Source: Tyto alba (taxonomy: Eukaryota; Chordata; Aves; Strigiformes; Tytonidae). Taken from it: a stretch of DNA of 64,000 nucleotides. Positions 10,404-22,582 of this stretch are shown here, in pieces. The stretch is taken from positions 8,241,731-8,305,730 of the forward strand of contig NW_024881283.1 in the NCBI RefSeq assembly GCF_018691265.1, in the 5' to 3' direction. The position numbers were made by a program, and so were the translations under genes. Below the pieces are notes generated by a model. The model did no database searches. It was not told the DNA's origin and was given only the letters and a program-made list of their open reading frames with translations. Each line of letters opens with the position of its first letter. Position 1 is the first letter of the stretch.

Positions 10404-13224
10404 CTGCAAGGAAGCGGCACAGCCATGGGGGGATGTGGGAGGAGGAAAGGCTCCACCAGGCACATCCAGTTTCTGTGAACTTGGCCGAGACCTGGCAGCT
10501 GCCAGGAAGGGCAGGAAGAAACTTGGGGGTCACCGTCGGGCGGAGGGGACCCCACAGCCAACAGACGTGGGAACGGACCTGCAGGAGAGCACCGGGGTGC
10601 TGAGGTGGGGCATGGTTCGGGCGGACTGGAGATCCAGGCAGGGCAGGGGGGCACAGCCGTTTGCCAACCCCATTTCCCAGGGGCATGAGGCGTTGCTTGG
10701 CCACGCGTGCAGCCCAGTCTGGCCCAGTCCAGCCCAGTCCTACCAGCACGGGAGTCGCCACCGCCAGACCCCGGCTTCCGACCACCGCCGAGCCCACCGG
10801 AGCCGCTCCTCTGCCACACGTGCTCCGAGCAGCCCGCGGCACACCCCAGCAAGTTACACCAACACCCCCCCCCCCAGAAATGCTCATGCACCCTCCTGTC
10901 CTGCACAAACCCATTTTGCTGCCCACTCCTGCCCAGCACCCGCTGTGAGGAGCCCCAGCACCCTCCGACACCCGGGTGCTCACCCAGGAACGGTCGGCCC
11001 CACCCAGCAGCACCCATGGGCGAGGGAGCGCCCAAGAGGGGATCACCCGTGACATCCCTCACTGGGGCCACCAGCACAGTGGGGGTGCTCCACCCGGAGC
11101 ATCACGTTGCAAAAAACACCAGTTTTAAGAAATGGCAAACGGCGCTTGGAGGTGCTATTTGAGAAGACGCGTGGGGCGGAAGTTTCTCTCCGACCTCCAG
11201 CCAGCGGAGCCGCTCGGAGCGGGGCCACTGTCTCCATCCCCGGGGGAAAGGGGAGGCTGGGGAGAAGGCTGTGGCATCCCCCCCCCCACGCCTCGCTGTG
11301 CCTGGGGAGGCAGGTCCCAGGGGGTGCTGGTGGCGGGGGGGTGCCGTGACCCGCTTCCCCAACAAAAGAGACCATCGGTCACAGACCCCTCTCAGACAGA
11401 CGCCCAGGGCTGGCTGCGAATCCCAGACTCGCACGTGACGAAACGCACGTGTCTCCGCATGCCAGCATATTTCTGATTGGCACGGCTTCTTTCCCCCCCC
11501 CCTCAGCTCCCCAATTAGTACAATTAACCCCCCCCCCCCTTAATTAAGGGGCAGACAAAGGGGAGGATGTGAGCTGCTCGTATTTTCCGGGGGGCGCCTG
11601 TGGAAAGGCAACGCAGGCTGTTTGCTCGCTGGATTCCTCCTCCCGTCACTGCAGGGAGAAGGTGTGCCAGGACCCAGCCCTGCCCACCGCCCCTCCAAGC
11701 CCCCTCCGCCCTGAAAACACCCAATTGCTTTATCCACCACCACCCCACCCCCCAAAATACACCCAGTTGGGTGCTGGCATCGCACAGACCCCAGCTGCCA
11801 GCCATTCCTTTGCAGGCAGGAGGCAGGGACCTGCGGGATTAGCTGCCTCTCCCGCCGGCGGGGAGGATGCTGCCGAGGCGCGGCGAGCGACGGTGTAATT
11901 GGTATGCTGCAGCTCACCTCCCTCTCCCCAGCCTGATACGCTCATCACACACAAAACTGCTCTTTGTCAGCCGCCGCCACACCGCCGGCGCTGCCTTTAA
12001 CTCCTCCAGCCCCGGGGCCGGGTTTCCTCAGGTTCCTCAGGGATGCCGGGAGCCAGCACCCAGTGGCAGAGCCAGGATGGATAGGGTGATGAGCTGGGCG
12101 AGCAGCAGGATGGGATCCTCCACGCCTGCAAAGGGCAAGGAGGGACCCACAAACCTCCTCCCGCCCAGCACCCCTTATTGAATACCCAGCAGCTCTTAAT
12201 TAAGAGCAGAATGAAACCTTCTGTGAACCGACCCGTGGGCTGTGCCCCACCTGGGCTCTCCAGTGCCGCTGCCCATCGGGGAGCTCCTCGCAGCACCCCA
12301 GCTCAGATAAATCCTTTATTTTTAATCATTCACACAGCCCTGGGGTTCTCCAACCGCTGGGCCTTTCCGCGAGGGCATCCTTGCAGGGGACCCTCCTAGA
12401 GATGCGCTTACAGAGGTGCAGGATGCGGCCACCAGCTCCACCCTCCTTTCTTCACATGTCTGTGTCAGGACAAAGATTTAGGGAGGCACCGGCGAGAAGA
12501 GAGAGCGGAAACTCGCAGGACCCGGGGCCAAACCCTTCCAACATCAGCCTCGCGCATCAAGCAACCAGTGGCGGGATGCTGAAGGCTGGACGGTGGCTGT
12601 GACACTGGTCCCAAGCCGACAAAGTTATTGGGGGCCACAGCACCTTTTCCTGCCCCTCCAACCACGCACGTGCCCTGAGGCGCGCAGAGCTTGGCCAAAC
12701 CCAAGGGCGCCTTCAGCCCACCCTGTCACCCCCAAAGAGCGACCTCCAAATAGCAAGACCAGGCTCCGAAATAACATCACTGTCCCCTCCTCTTCCTCTT
12801 GGAGCCCCCTCGAAGCAGGCAGAGTCCCCACACCTCCACGTTCACCCGCTGCCGCCCTCCTGGGAGCTGAGTGCGGGCAGCAGGAAGGGGACACCCCAAA
12901 ATTGCACCCGACCGAGCAGCCCCAAGGGGACGTGTGACCACCGGCCGCACCCACCAGCTCCAACGAGAGCTGCTCTCTGGCCACCCGTGCCAGGAGCAGA
13001 GGACAGGACACACCGGTCCCCAGGAGATGCTTTCCCGGTGGAGATACTCGGAGGGGAAAAGGCTTCGGGAGCTTTCTGCACCAGAGTCCTCCCGCCGGCG
13101 CTCAGCCTGAGATTGCACCTCGCTGAGATGACCATCCCCAGGGGCCACCAGGATCTGGATCCACCACCAGGTTCCCCCCCCACCCCGCTCCAAAAAGAGG
13201 GCGAGGGTACACGCAGACACTGAC
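10404..13224. other. MACF1 intron downstream of the CH2-only first exon
   Basis: 2.8 kb, C-run rich (for example near 10867, 11281 and 11528). No exon found. This is the intron that the MGNSLGC exon must splice across to reach the CH2 exon. Confidence 0.7.
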
Positions 13225-14232
13225 CATTCCTCCGGCTGTCCCCGAGCTCCCCCTCCAAGCCCGGCCCTCCACAGTGAGCCTGCGACCACCTTCAGAGGGA
13301 GACGCCGTGGTGCCACCAGCTCCGGCACCCTTGGCCGGCCGGCGTGCCGGGTCGCTGCCGTACCCCGAGGAGCTCCGGGCCGCGCCGCCGCTGCGCCCGC
13401 TGAAGGTGGACGGGCTGCGGGAGGCCGGCAGTCCATGCCCGTCTCCCTCCCCGGCCCGAGACGACGGCAACCCTGAAGTTCTCCCCACCCCGGGGTTTTC
13501 TAGCTGATCCACCATAGGGGACGGCGTAGAGAGCTCCGAAACGGTGCCCGGCTCTGCGGAGGAGAAGCAGGTCCACGCGGCGCTGGAGCCGGGATTGCTG
13601 CCTCCTTTCCCCCAGGCATCCAGGGCGCTGCCGGCCTCCGGCTCCCGGCTCTTCGCCGGCTCCTCGCCGGCCACGGTGCTCACCGGGGACAGAAGCCCCC
13701 CGGCACGGCCGTCGGTCCCCCCGTGCAGGGGCAGCAGCACGGCCCGGCGGCTGCCCGTGCCGCTCCTCTGTAGCTCGACCAGCCGGCTCACCGCCTTCTC
13801 GCAATCCTTCTCGGCCGGGTTCTCCAGCAAGCGGGCGATGACGGTGGTGCCTTCCTCCGGGGAAGCCCCCGCCGCACCCCGCCGCCGCGGCTCCAGCACC
13901 AGGCGAGCTTTCTGCACCTCCCCCTGAAACCGCTCCTTCACCTGCACGATGAACCCGGGGGGCAGGGCCGACGGGTTGGGGTCCCCCCCGCGGTGCCAGC
14001 TCCCGGCGGGCTCCTCACCTCCCTCCTGCCGGGGGGCCGCCCGCGACTTCAGCCCCTCCTCATCCTCAGCCACCTCCAGGGCCGGGGGCTCCTCCTGCGG
14101 GGCTGCCTCCGGCATCGCTTTCCTCTTCCCCCTCCGCCTCCGTTTAAAGCGAACCCTTTTTTTGGGAGACAGGGGCGCCTTTCCCACAGCTTTTTCCTTC
14201 GGCTCTTTAACGCAGCCCAGAGAATTCCCCAT
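13225..14232 (-). CDS. MACF1: MACF1 alternative first exon, CH2-only isoform with N-myristoylation start (MGNSLGC)
   Basis: ATG at 14232-14230. 336 codons (1008 nt) run to ATG|GTCAGT, phase 0, which matches the phase-0 acceptor of the CH2 exon at 10403. The start MGNSLGC is a classical N-myristoylation motif with Cys7 as a possible palmitate site. It is followed by PLSPKK and a very basic run (RVRFKRRRRGKRK), then a long Ser/Gly/Pro-rich, probably disordered region. Lying between the last CH1 exon and the first CH2 exon, it can only give a protein lacking CH1, like the CH2-only isoforms 3 of ACF7 and DST; DST isoform 3 also starts with a myristoylation motif. The frame is open 23 codons further up (another ATG at 14301, then a glutamate run from a GGA repeat), but MGNSLGC is the better start. 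The donor choice is less certain than the start. Confidence 0.78.
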
Positions 14233-14660
14233 CTCCTCCTCCTCCTCCTCCTCCTCCTCAGTGCCGGCAGTAAGGCAGCTAAGCGAGTCGCCGGCTCCCA
14301 AATAAATCCCAAGCTGGGCTTCATTGGATCAAACGCACGCCATACACCGTGCCGCGGGCTGCCCCTCGCCGCCGCTCCCTCCCGCCAGCCCTGCTGCTGC
14401 CGCCGCCGCTCCAGACAGCCATCTTACAGCCTGGGCGCTGCGAGAAGACAAATTCAAAGCATCTCACTGCAGTTCAGAAATCACTTGACCTAAAAGCAGG
14501 GGGAGCGGGGATTGGCTGCGGCATCCTTCTCTCCAAATATGAGGTAATTGGAGCACGGCCCTCGCCAACACAAACAGGGAGCAGGAATCGGGCGGCGGAG
14601 CGGGGAGGGGAGTGGGAGAGGGTGGGGAAGAGCGGGAGAAAAAACACAAAACCCAGGGAA
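14233..14660 (-). promoter_or_regulatory. CpG-rich flank and presumed promoter/5' UTR of the MGNSLGC first exon
   Basis: The CpG-dense block at 13.3-14.6 kb extends above the ATG at 14232. A GGA/TCC trinucleotide run (14233-14259) lies directly before the start and reads as a glutamate run if translated. No TATA box recognised; a dispersed CpG-island promoter is inferred. Confidence 0.45.
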
Positions 14661-16702
14661 GGTTGGCAAAGGTAGCATAAAGGAAGGGGTGGGAGAGAAA
14701 TGGGGGGGGGGGGGGTGGGAAAAATCAGGGAGGAGTCAGAGCGTCTCTGCACGCACACCAACGGAGCCGCCGAGCTGCTGCGCTGGCTCCCGCAGGGGTG
14801 TTGCTCCCCAGTTGGGGAGGTTTGCTCCTTAATTTTTAATGCCAAGAGCCCCAAGAGACCGGCTCACGTGCCCACCCTCCTGTCAGGCTCACCCAGCTCA
14901 GGGCATGGAGGGGCAGCCCAAGGTGCCCTGGGAACCTCAGTATTGCTTCAGGGAGCTGGAGCTGTGGGGTCCCAACAGGCTACGGCAGCGCCAATGCCCC
15001 CCCGTCCCAGCCTGGCCCCACGTCGTGCCTCCTTCCTGCAGCTCCTGCCCCAAACGCCGCCGAGGGCAGGGGTTCAAGGAGCATGCAGCATCCCAACTCC
15101 GCTCGCCAGCTCAGAGGGACCACAGCAGGGTAACACGCACCGAAAGCAGGGGTGAGGCAGAAAATGGGGAGCAGGGGGTAGAAGGACGGGGGGACTGAAC
15201 TCAGCCCCAGCGAGCAGGGCTGGGAGGGGAGAAACACTGAACGAGGAGCAACCCAGGAGATGACTAAGGGACACGGTGACCCCAAGAGCTCCCAGGGCAT
15301 GGGGGGCAGCCCCCACACCTTCACCACTCCAGCTCCTTGCAGAACTGGCAGTGCCCGGGCTCCGCACGGGCACCAGCCCACCCCAAACCTCTCCCCAGGG
15401 CTCTCCCAGCCGCCTGCCCCCAGGCAGCGGCACTGGGACACGGGAGATTAAGAGGTTCACAATGGAGCTACAACCCCAGAAAAAATCCCGTTAGCGCAAG
15501 CGGGGAGAGGACGCACAGGCTCGCCGGCACCAGCCCAGCTCCCCAGGGGGCCCCCTCATCCCCCACCCTGTCTCCCACGACAGGGTGGCACTGTCCCCTC
15601 CCAGCTGGGCATGGAAGGGACCCAGAACCTCCTGATCTCCCTTCCCTGGTCATCGGCAGCAGAGGATGCACCAGGGCAGAGCCACCCTGAGGACAGTGGG
15701 GACAGGATGCCACCAGCCACTGGAGATGACGGTGACTCATCAGCATCCAGACCCTGCTCGACCCTGGCCGCTTCCCAGGGCCAAAACACCAGCACAGCAC
15801 CTCGTCAGCAGCCTTACACCCAATTTATCCCCATGCTCCCCGCAAAAGCCTCTCGCCAGGGCGGTGCCCATTCATCCTCCAAAAATTAAAATCTTCCTTA
15901 CGAGGTCTCAAAGCCAGCGTTAGTCTCGTCTGGAAGATGCCAGCGGGGACGCAGCAGGGAGCCGGGAGGCAGCAGCTCCCACGGGCTCGGTCCCGCAGCG
16001 GAGACGGCCCCAGAGCTAACGCCCCATCGGTAACGAGCGGCTGACAGGCAGCACGGCGCAGCAAGCCCCACGTGCCAACGCGCTGGTGGCATTAGGGGCC
16101 ACGCAGCATCCCCCTGAGAGCACCAAAGCTACAAGCGGATAATTTGAGGCTATTAAAGACCCGAGACCCTGTATTGCAAGAGCATTTATAGCACATGATC
16201 GGTGGAGATGGTCTTATTCATGTTCCCCAGTGACCCAGCTGGGTCAGAGAGTTTCTCCCGTCCCTGCCCTGAGCTGCTGTCACGCAGCCGACATTTTCCA
16301 TCCCAGCGAAAGATCCTGTGGCTGCACCGACCGCCCAAAGGGCCGGGAGCACCACGGGATAACAGCCCCACGTGAGTGGGAGCTCAGCCTGGTCCCCCCT
16401 GCAGCCCCCTCCGAATTTGCTCTCCCTCCAGAGGCTTCAGCTGAGCAAACAGCTACTGGTGCCAACCGGGAGGCCGCTGCACACAAACCGTCCTTAATGA
16501 TTTCATTATGTAAATGATGAGAAAAGGGTGCTGCTGTTCTCTGACACCGGTCTCCATGACACCACAACGTGTGTTGATCCTCCGGACCGATCGGCGTGCC
16601 AAGTATCGCCACGAAACACGCGGCGAGACGGATGCCAGCGCTCGGGGGAGTCAACGCGCTCCCGCCCCGAGTCCTTCAGCAAGAATCGCTCGTGAGACCT
16701 AC
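14661..16702. other. MACF1 intron upstream of the CH2-only first exon
   Basis: 2.0 kb with a G run at 14702-14715. No exon recognised. Confidence 0.7.
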
Positions 16703-16795
16703 CTGGAAGTGGAGGATGATCGTCCATATGAGCCCCAGGGTGAGCTTGGGGTTGCCGTCCGTAATGTCATCATTGCGAATGTTCACCAGCTTCAC
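16703..16795 (-). CDS. MACF1: MACF1 CH1 exon ([14 protein letters not shown]), end of CH1
   Basis: 93 nt, residues 151-181, phase 0 to 0. It contains [20 protein letters not shown] and ends in IILHFQ, the last helix of CH1. Donor CAG|GTAGGT, acceptor TCCAG. It is the last exon missing from the CH2-only form that would start at 14232. Confidence 0.98.
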
Positions 16796-18469
16796 CTGGA
16801 AGAGAAGCAACGGGGTCAAAGCTCCCCATCAGCCTCGCCCGCAGAGAGCAGGGGGACATGTCCCCAACCACACTGTCCCCAAGGGCCACCCCCCCAAGCA
16901 CTCCGGTAGGGAGTGGACACGCAAGATCCCAGCTTTGTCCCCAAAGCCCTTAGCACTAGTGCATAATTTAATAGCTACAGACCACAGAGCATGGTTAAAA
17001 GAGGTTGGCCAAGCTTTAACTCCCTCCTGGGTTCAAAACCAAGCTGCTAACCAATCAGCCCGAACAAAGGCAGAAACACCAGCGTTGCCCTCGCTGAGGG
17101 TCCCTCCCCAGCACCCCCCAAAAGCCCCCATCCTGGCAGACTCCGGCCCCACGCAGTCCCAGAGCTGTTCCCTTCCACCTGCTTTGCTCTAGGGCTGGTT
17201 TAAACGCACATGCAGTCCCTGGACTGCACGGAGATGCAGCACCGGCACCACCAACCTCGGCACTTCCAGCAGCTGCAAACCAGAGCGGTGCTGCCCGGCT
17301 GCAGCTCCTGCTCTCCTTGAAGCCGCCTTCCCAAGAGCTGCCACGTGCTTTGGGCTCTTCTTCCCCGGTGGGCTCTCCACAGGGGGACTCCCTGCTCCCC
17401 ACCACTCCACGGGGCCCCACGATCAAGTCTCTAACAGAAACGTCTGGGGTGAGATGTCCCAGCAAGGCCACTGCCACTAGGCCATCACACTTCAAAAGAA
17501 AAAGGTGTTTCTTCCAAGTAGAGAAACAAGCTCCCAAGAGCCCCCGGCAAAATGTCTCTATTTTGGGGCTGGGGAGAAAGAGGAGGTGGGGCTGGAAGCA
17601 GTTCACCCTCCCTGGAATGGAATGCTCAAATTTCTTCAGTGCCCTCAGGCGAGCAGAGAGAGCGAGAGAAAAAAGTCTCTGCTTCAGCATGAACTGGTAC
17701 AATTTATCATCATCTCGGCATATCTGGGGAGCATCGCGGTGGGGAGACCTGACCCAACAGGCGGAACAGGCCACCCGGCCCTGGGGGTTTCACCTGTAGA
17801 GCCAACAAGTCTCAGGATGCATCCCACTGCTCCGGGCGGGATCTGCCCAGGGGTGCGCAGGATTCCTGGTCTCTGCCTGCTGCGGAGGCTCTGCGGGGTC
17901 AGCACCCCCAAAAGCCCTCCGAAAACCCAAGGGTGCTGCTGCCCAGGGGCCCCACGCGAGGCCGATATGTCCGTGCTGCCGTCTGGAGGGGTGATGCCAC
18001 ACAAAGAGGCACCCGACTGTGCCGGCGCCGAGGCCACGGCTGCGGGGGGGGGGTGGAGGGGGTGGGGGGGGTGAGCAGAAGCCAGCTGCCACATCTCCCC
18101 CAAAGTGAGTGGGAAGGTCTAGATGCGCCACAGCCACCCATCCCCACTGCTGGGATCTGCCGGGGAGCCCCCAGGCGAGGCTTTCGGGGCTCAGAAGTGA
18201 CTGCCTGTGACGTTTGCAAACCTTTTCCTGGAACTGAAGTCCGGTCCCTCATTTTGATACTAGTTTTTGCTCCGCATGGGTGGTTCTGAGAGCGCACAAT
18301 GCCTAAGGGAGAAGTCCCCTGACAGTCATCCTCAACCAGCACCGCGGGGACGGGCACACCCCTGGCACAGGCTGACGCTGCTCCTCGACATCATTTCCGA
18401 GCCCCAGTCGGGAGAGAGAACTGCAAATCACCCAGCTCTGCTTCTGGATGAGCCTAAATCAGCCCTTAC
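16796..18469. other. MACF1 intron inside CH1
   Basis: 1.7 kb. Holds one splice-bounded open block (17607-17723) described as a finding and a G-rich run near 18045-18070. Nothing else. Confidence 0.7.
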
Positions 18470-18547
18470 CTGTCGCTGCTTCAGGAAATCCAGGGCAATC
18501 TGCACATTCTGCAGCCGGTGGAAACGCATCCGCCCCTTCTCACGCGG
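18470..18547 (-). CDS. MACF1: MACF1 CH1 exon ([14 protein letters not shown])
   Basis: 78 nt, residues 125-150, phase 0 to 0. [20 protein letters not shown] is the conserved CH1 segment that follows the LEVLSG block. Donor CAG|GTAAGG, acceptor CAG. Identical in content to other MACF1 proteins as far as I can recall them. Confidence 0.98.
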
Positions 18548-20387
18548 CTGCAAGAGAGAGGCGGCAGCTTTAGGTCAGGCTTGCGGGGCCGGGCGGGCAG
18601 CACCCCACATGCACAGCCACCCCTCACATGCCCCCTCCCCCCGGAGCTGCCTGCAGCAGCCCCCACCCCGTGCTCAGCGTGCTGGTGTGACCCCCCCGCA
18701 CCCCGTGCACTCCACACATCTCGCTCTATCTTCTTGCTCTGGAAGCAGATAAAGTCATTGCACGATCCTGCTCAAAGAAGGTGAAAAGGCCACGGTGGGA
18801 CATGGAGGTGGGAAGCCCCTGAGATCTCGACCTCCTCTGAGACGCCGAGGGTCTGCGTCCAGGCTCTGAGCCGGGCACTGCAGGGCTGCTGCCAGGGCTG
18901 GCTCAGCCTCCGAGATCCCAGGGCAGATTGCACCCACCCCATGGTCAGCCAAACAAGCTGGGAAGCAGGCTCAGCAAAGAGCGATTTACTCGAGCGGGTA
19001 CAGAGTCCGACCCATCCAGGGGGGAAGCAGAGGCATGTCTGCTCTGCAGCAGGACACGGGGACCCAAGCAGGGACCAGCTGCGAGTCCCCACTGATAGCA
19101 GAGAAACCCCGACCTCAGCATCAGCCCTGGAAGACCCAGCTCAGTCCTCCCGCATGCAGGCAGGGGCTGTCGCGCCAGGTACCAGCTCTGCACCCTCGGG
19201 GAGGAGAGAAATGAGCTGCCCTGGGCTGTGCTCATCACCACTGCTGCAGGCGGGGGGGGGGGGTTTCCGAGGCACCCACCGGCAGAGCCGCGGCCGGGGG
19301 AAGGCTACGGGATGCTGGGTCTGCTCTGAATCAGTAGGAGGGGGAGGATCGACGCCCAAATCCTGGTCTCAGCCTCAATATGAGGTGCCCCCAGGATGCT
19401 CTGAACTGTTAAGGACACCCCAAGTCCTCTGACTCACCTCCCCTCCTCAGCCTGAAGGGGAAGAGCTGTCCCTGCAAGGGGAACATCTCCAGGGCTGCCC
19501 GGCAGGGAGGTGCTACAGCCCCTGCTCCTCCCGCGCTGCTCCAGGTTGGGGGGGTGACACTGCACAAGGGAACCGTCACCCAGAGCAAGGTGGAAAACAC
19601 ACCTTCTCCTACACCTGAGCAAGGTTTTGGGGTCTGGCCCCTTCAGGGTAACTCTTGGTTGGGGCCGGGCTGCGCTCGCTCCCACCTCCGCTCACATGCA
19701 CGGGGTTTGCTGGTCGTGCCCCGGACCCCACGGTGGCACCAGCCCCCCCCCCACACACACACCCCAAGAAGGTGCCTGTGCCCGGAGCCTGTCCATGCAG
19801 TGCGAGGTGAGCAGCCGTCACAGCAGCCCCCCGTCCCTGTCCCCTCCCGCCCCGTGGAGGGGACACATGCTGTCACACCAGGTGGGTGGCGTGCCCTGAC
19901 TGCAGGCCGACACTGCAATGCACGCCCAGATAATCCAGTTAAGGTGAACACAGCCCGGTAACGAACCGCGGCATCATCGGGTGCCTCTCTGCTCTTAGAG
20001 CTCCTCCTCCTCACACCCTCGCTCGGGGCGACCCCCCTGGGCGAGTTGGGTGGGTTTTATCAAAAAACCCCCGGGTAAAATTGAGGTGAGGGGAAGGTCG
20101 GAGCCCCCAGCAACGCTGGGCTGCACTGGACTATCTGACGGCACCCCAGTGTCTGCCAGGGATACGCTGCGGCCGGGGCTGTCCCAACCTACTTCTTCAT
20201 CATCATCATCTTCCTCCTCACGCTCTTCGCTGCTTGCACGGCACCAGGCCGGCGCTCTCACCAGGCGAAGGCTCCTCTGAGCTGGCGGCTCTATTTGCTA
20301 ACGAGGATGGGAGGGACAGCGGCGATGGGAGGGTGACACAACAGGGAGACAGAATGGAAACCAAAATGCAACACCCAGGTAGAAGGG

Positions 20388-20422
<35 letters not shown>

Positions 20423-21233
20423 TGGGGACGAAGGCAGCTGGATCTCCAGCACACCCTGGGCTCAAGCACAGAAATTTCCCCCTGGCTTTGAAAGCCGAAG
20501 GGAAGGGAAGAAAGCTGTCTGGATCACAAGTAGCTTGATTCAATTTTTCAGCCCCCACAAAAACTGATTTGGCATCCCTGGAGGGTAACGGAGGGAGTTA
20601 GGAGATCTTTGCCCAGATCCTATTTTAGGGGAAAGCTAAAACAATTCCTGCTGTGCTACCCTGTTGCAGGAATTGGGATCTTCCCAGAGCTGAGTGAATG
20701 TGTCAGTCTGAGAAGGAGGAGGAGGAAGGAGGGGGACTCTACGATGCTCAAGGCACGGGAATAGGTTTGCAGGAAGAGACTGCTACAAATCCCGCGCGTG
20801 CAGGAGCCGAGCACGGCACAGGAGTGTCAAAGCTGAGCTAAACCTGCTGGGCACGCTGTCGCAGAAACAGTTTTAGTCAAAGCCACTATTATCCGTTATT
20901 TTAAATATAGAGCCAAATCTAGAAGATGACGGCATGCAAGCCTTCACAAAAAGAGGGCTCTACCCAGGGCACCATAATCCAGCAGCTTTAATCACAGGCT
21001 TTGGTGGTATCCAAGAGACCAGCCTGGGGAACACGGGTTTGAGTGAAAATAAATAAAATAAAAATGATAAATCATAATAGTAATAAAAGAAACAACGACA
21101 GACATTTGAAAACAAAACTACGGCATAAGAAATGACAGCTGATGGCTGGGAGAGGAGGGGAGCAGCGGGGAGGGCGGAGGGGGGGCTCGGCGGGGCGCAG
21201 CAGCAGCACCGCTGCCCAGCCCTGGGGACTTAC
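18548..21233. other. MACF1 intron inside CH1
   Basis: 2.7 kb with a G run (about 19251-19263), a 32-A homopolymer (20388-20419) and an AT-richer block at 20.87-21.13 kb that may be conserved non-coding DNA. No exon recognised. Confidence 0.7.
20388..20419. repeat. Poly-A homopolymer
   Basis: 32 consecutive A. The sequence before it shows no SINE, LINE or processed-gene body, so a retro-insertion is not supported. Confidence 0.85.
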
Positions 21234-21323
21234 CAGCTTCACCCCAGACAGCACCTCCAGGAGGGAGATGAGGTTGTGGCCGTCTCGCAAGTCTTCGTAG
21301 AGGTCGTTGATGTGCTTGCGCAC
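21234..21323 (-). CDS. MACF1: MACF1 CH1 exon ([12 protein letters not shown])
   Basis: 90 nt, phase 0 at both ends, residues 95-124. It holds the CH1 core with [21 protein letters not shown], the CH signature region. Acceptor TCCGCAG, donor CTG|GTAAGT. It ends exactly with VKL, the known exon end in this family. Confidence 0.98.
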
Positions 21324-22520
21324 CTGCGGAGAAGCCAGGGAGGAAAAATCACCAGATTCGCTCGCCCTCCTGCGCTCTCCCGCAGGAGGAAGGCCGCCGC
21401 GCCTGCGAGCAGACACCTCCCTCCCAGCCGCACCCCTTTAAAACGGTTCTTCCAGAATCACGGCTAAGGAAAGCAGCCTCCCGTCCCCCCCCAACGACCC
21501 GGCAGAAGCTGCTGCCGATTGTACACACGAAAAATCAAACTGTTAAAGCCACCCGCGTCTCCAGGCAATCCCCTGCGGATCTCTGCAGGGAGGGCAGCTC
21601 AGCCCTGCCGCGGTGGTTTCATCGCTTACGCTCCCTCGCAGCCTTCTCCCAAAACCTGGCACCCGGCTCCCACCCGAGAGCAGGGGAGGTTTGCACGGGG
21701 CAGCGCGGCTGCGGGAGCAGGCTGACCGCAGGCAGCCTCTGTGCCTGCTCTGCCCCCCGGGACACCCAGACCTTGTCCTGGTGTTTTGCTCAGCTGGGAA
21801 GCCCCAGATGTTTTTTTTTTCACAGCAGCCTCAAGATTTTTCTTTTTTTTTTTCCTCCTTTGCAAGACTTAGAAAGTAGCCAAAAGCTCGACACAGAGGT
21901 TTGCAAAGCTGGCAGGGAAATACAGCTGTGACATCTAATGCCCAAACGACTCTTTTTTAATTCTTTGTTTTTGGCAAATGGAAAATTAATTAAAAACCAC
22001 CTGGCATTAACCACAAAAACCAGGACACATGTTGCGGTGCAATATTAATCCCGCTTCGCTATTTACAGCTGCAAGAACCTCCTTTCACATACTTTGGGGC
22101 TCCTCTCCACACAGGAGCATTCCTCAAAAGACAAAAAAGCCCTGGCAAGGGGGGGTGCAAGGGGGGAGCAGCCCCACGCTGGGATCCCCTCCTTAACCCC
22201 AGCTGCCCGCAGCCCTGGGGCGGGAGGATGCCCAAGCCTCGTGTAAAAGCAAGGACGGGGTGCTCAGGAGGCAAATGTAATAAAAAGGGCTGTGTGGTGA
22301 TGTTACAGTGCCCTCCAAAGGTACCAGCACATTTCCACCGCAACGGGCTCTGCTCCAAGTACAGTTGCGTATGAACACTCAAATCCAATGGGAAAATTCC
22401 CAGACCAAAAAGAAAAAAAAAAAAAAAAATGTAAAAAGGCATTTATCTGCCAGTCCTGAGCCAGAACAGACAGACAGACGGTTGTTTAACCGGCTTTCTA
22501 ATAAAATACATGACTCTTAC
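21324..22520. other. MACF1 intron inside CH1
   Basis: 1.2 kb; a T-rich stretch near 21810-21860 and a poly-A run at 22413-22429. No exon recognised. Confidence 0.7.
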
Positions 22521-22582
22521 CTTCATCAAGTGTTTATTGACCCATTTAGTGAAGGTTTTCTTTTGGACTCTGTCCCGCTCAT
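22521..22582 (-). CDS. MACF1: MACF1 shared exon: [14 protein letters not shown], start of CH1
   Basis: 62 nt, acceptor TTTTGACAG, donor AAG|GTAAGA. It encodes residues 74-94 and contains [12 protein letters not shown], the first helix of CH1 and a main actin-binding site. The sequence is nearly identical across MACF1, DST and plectin. It enters in phase 1, which makes it the common acceptor for all CH1-containing first exons in this window. Confidence 0.98.

Noticed and set aside
14233..14301. Upstream ATG at 14301 as the true start of the CH2-only form
   Set aside because: It adds 23 residues ending in a glutamate run encoded by a GGA repeat. The internal MGNSLGC start fits the myristoylation class and is the likely conserved one.
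19995..20261. Minus-strand acidic stretch (REEEDDDDEEVG) ending at a GTAGGT donor between CH1 exons
   Set aside because: Comes from a TCA/TCT trinucleotide run. Either nearby AG would bring an in-frame stop if entered in phase 0, so it cannot be a cassette in CH1.
20388..20419. Poly-A tail of a processed pseudogene or SINE
   Set aside because: No gene-like or retro-element body precedes it and no target-site duplication was seen.
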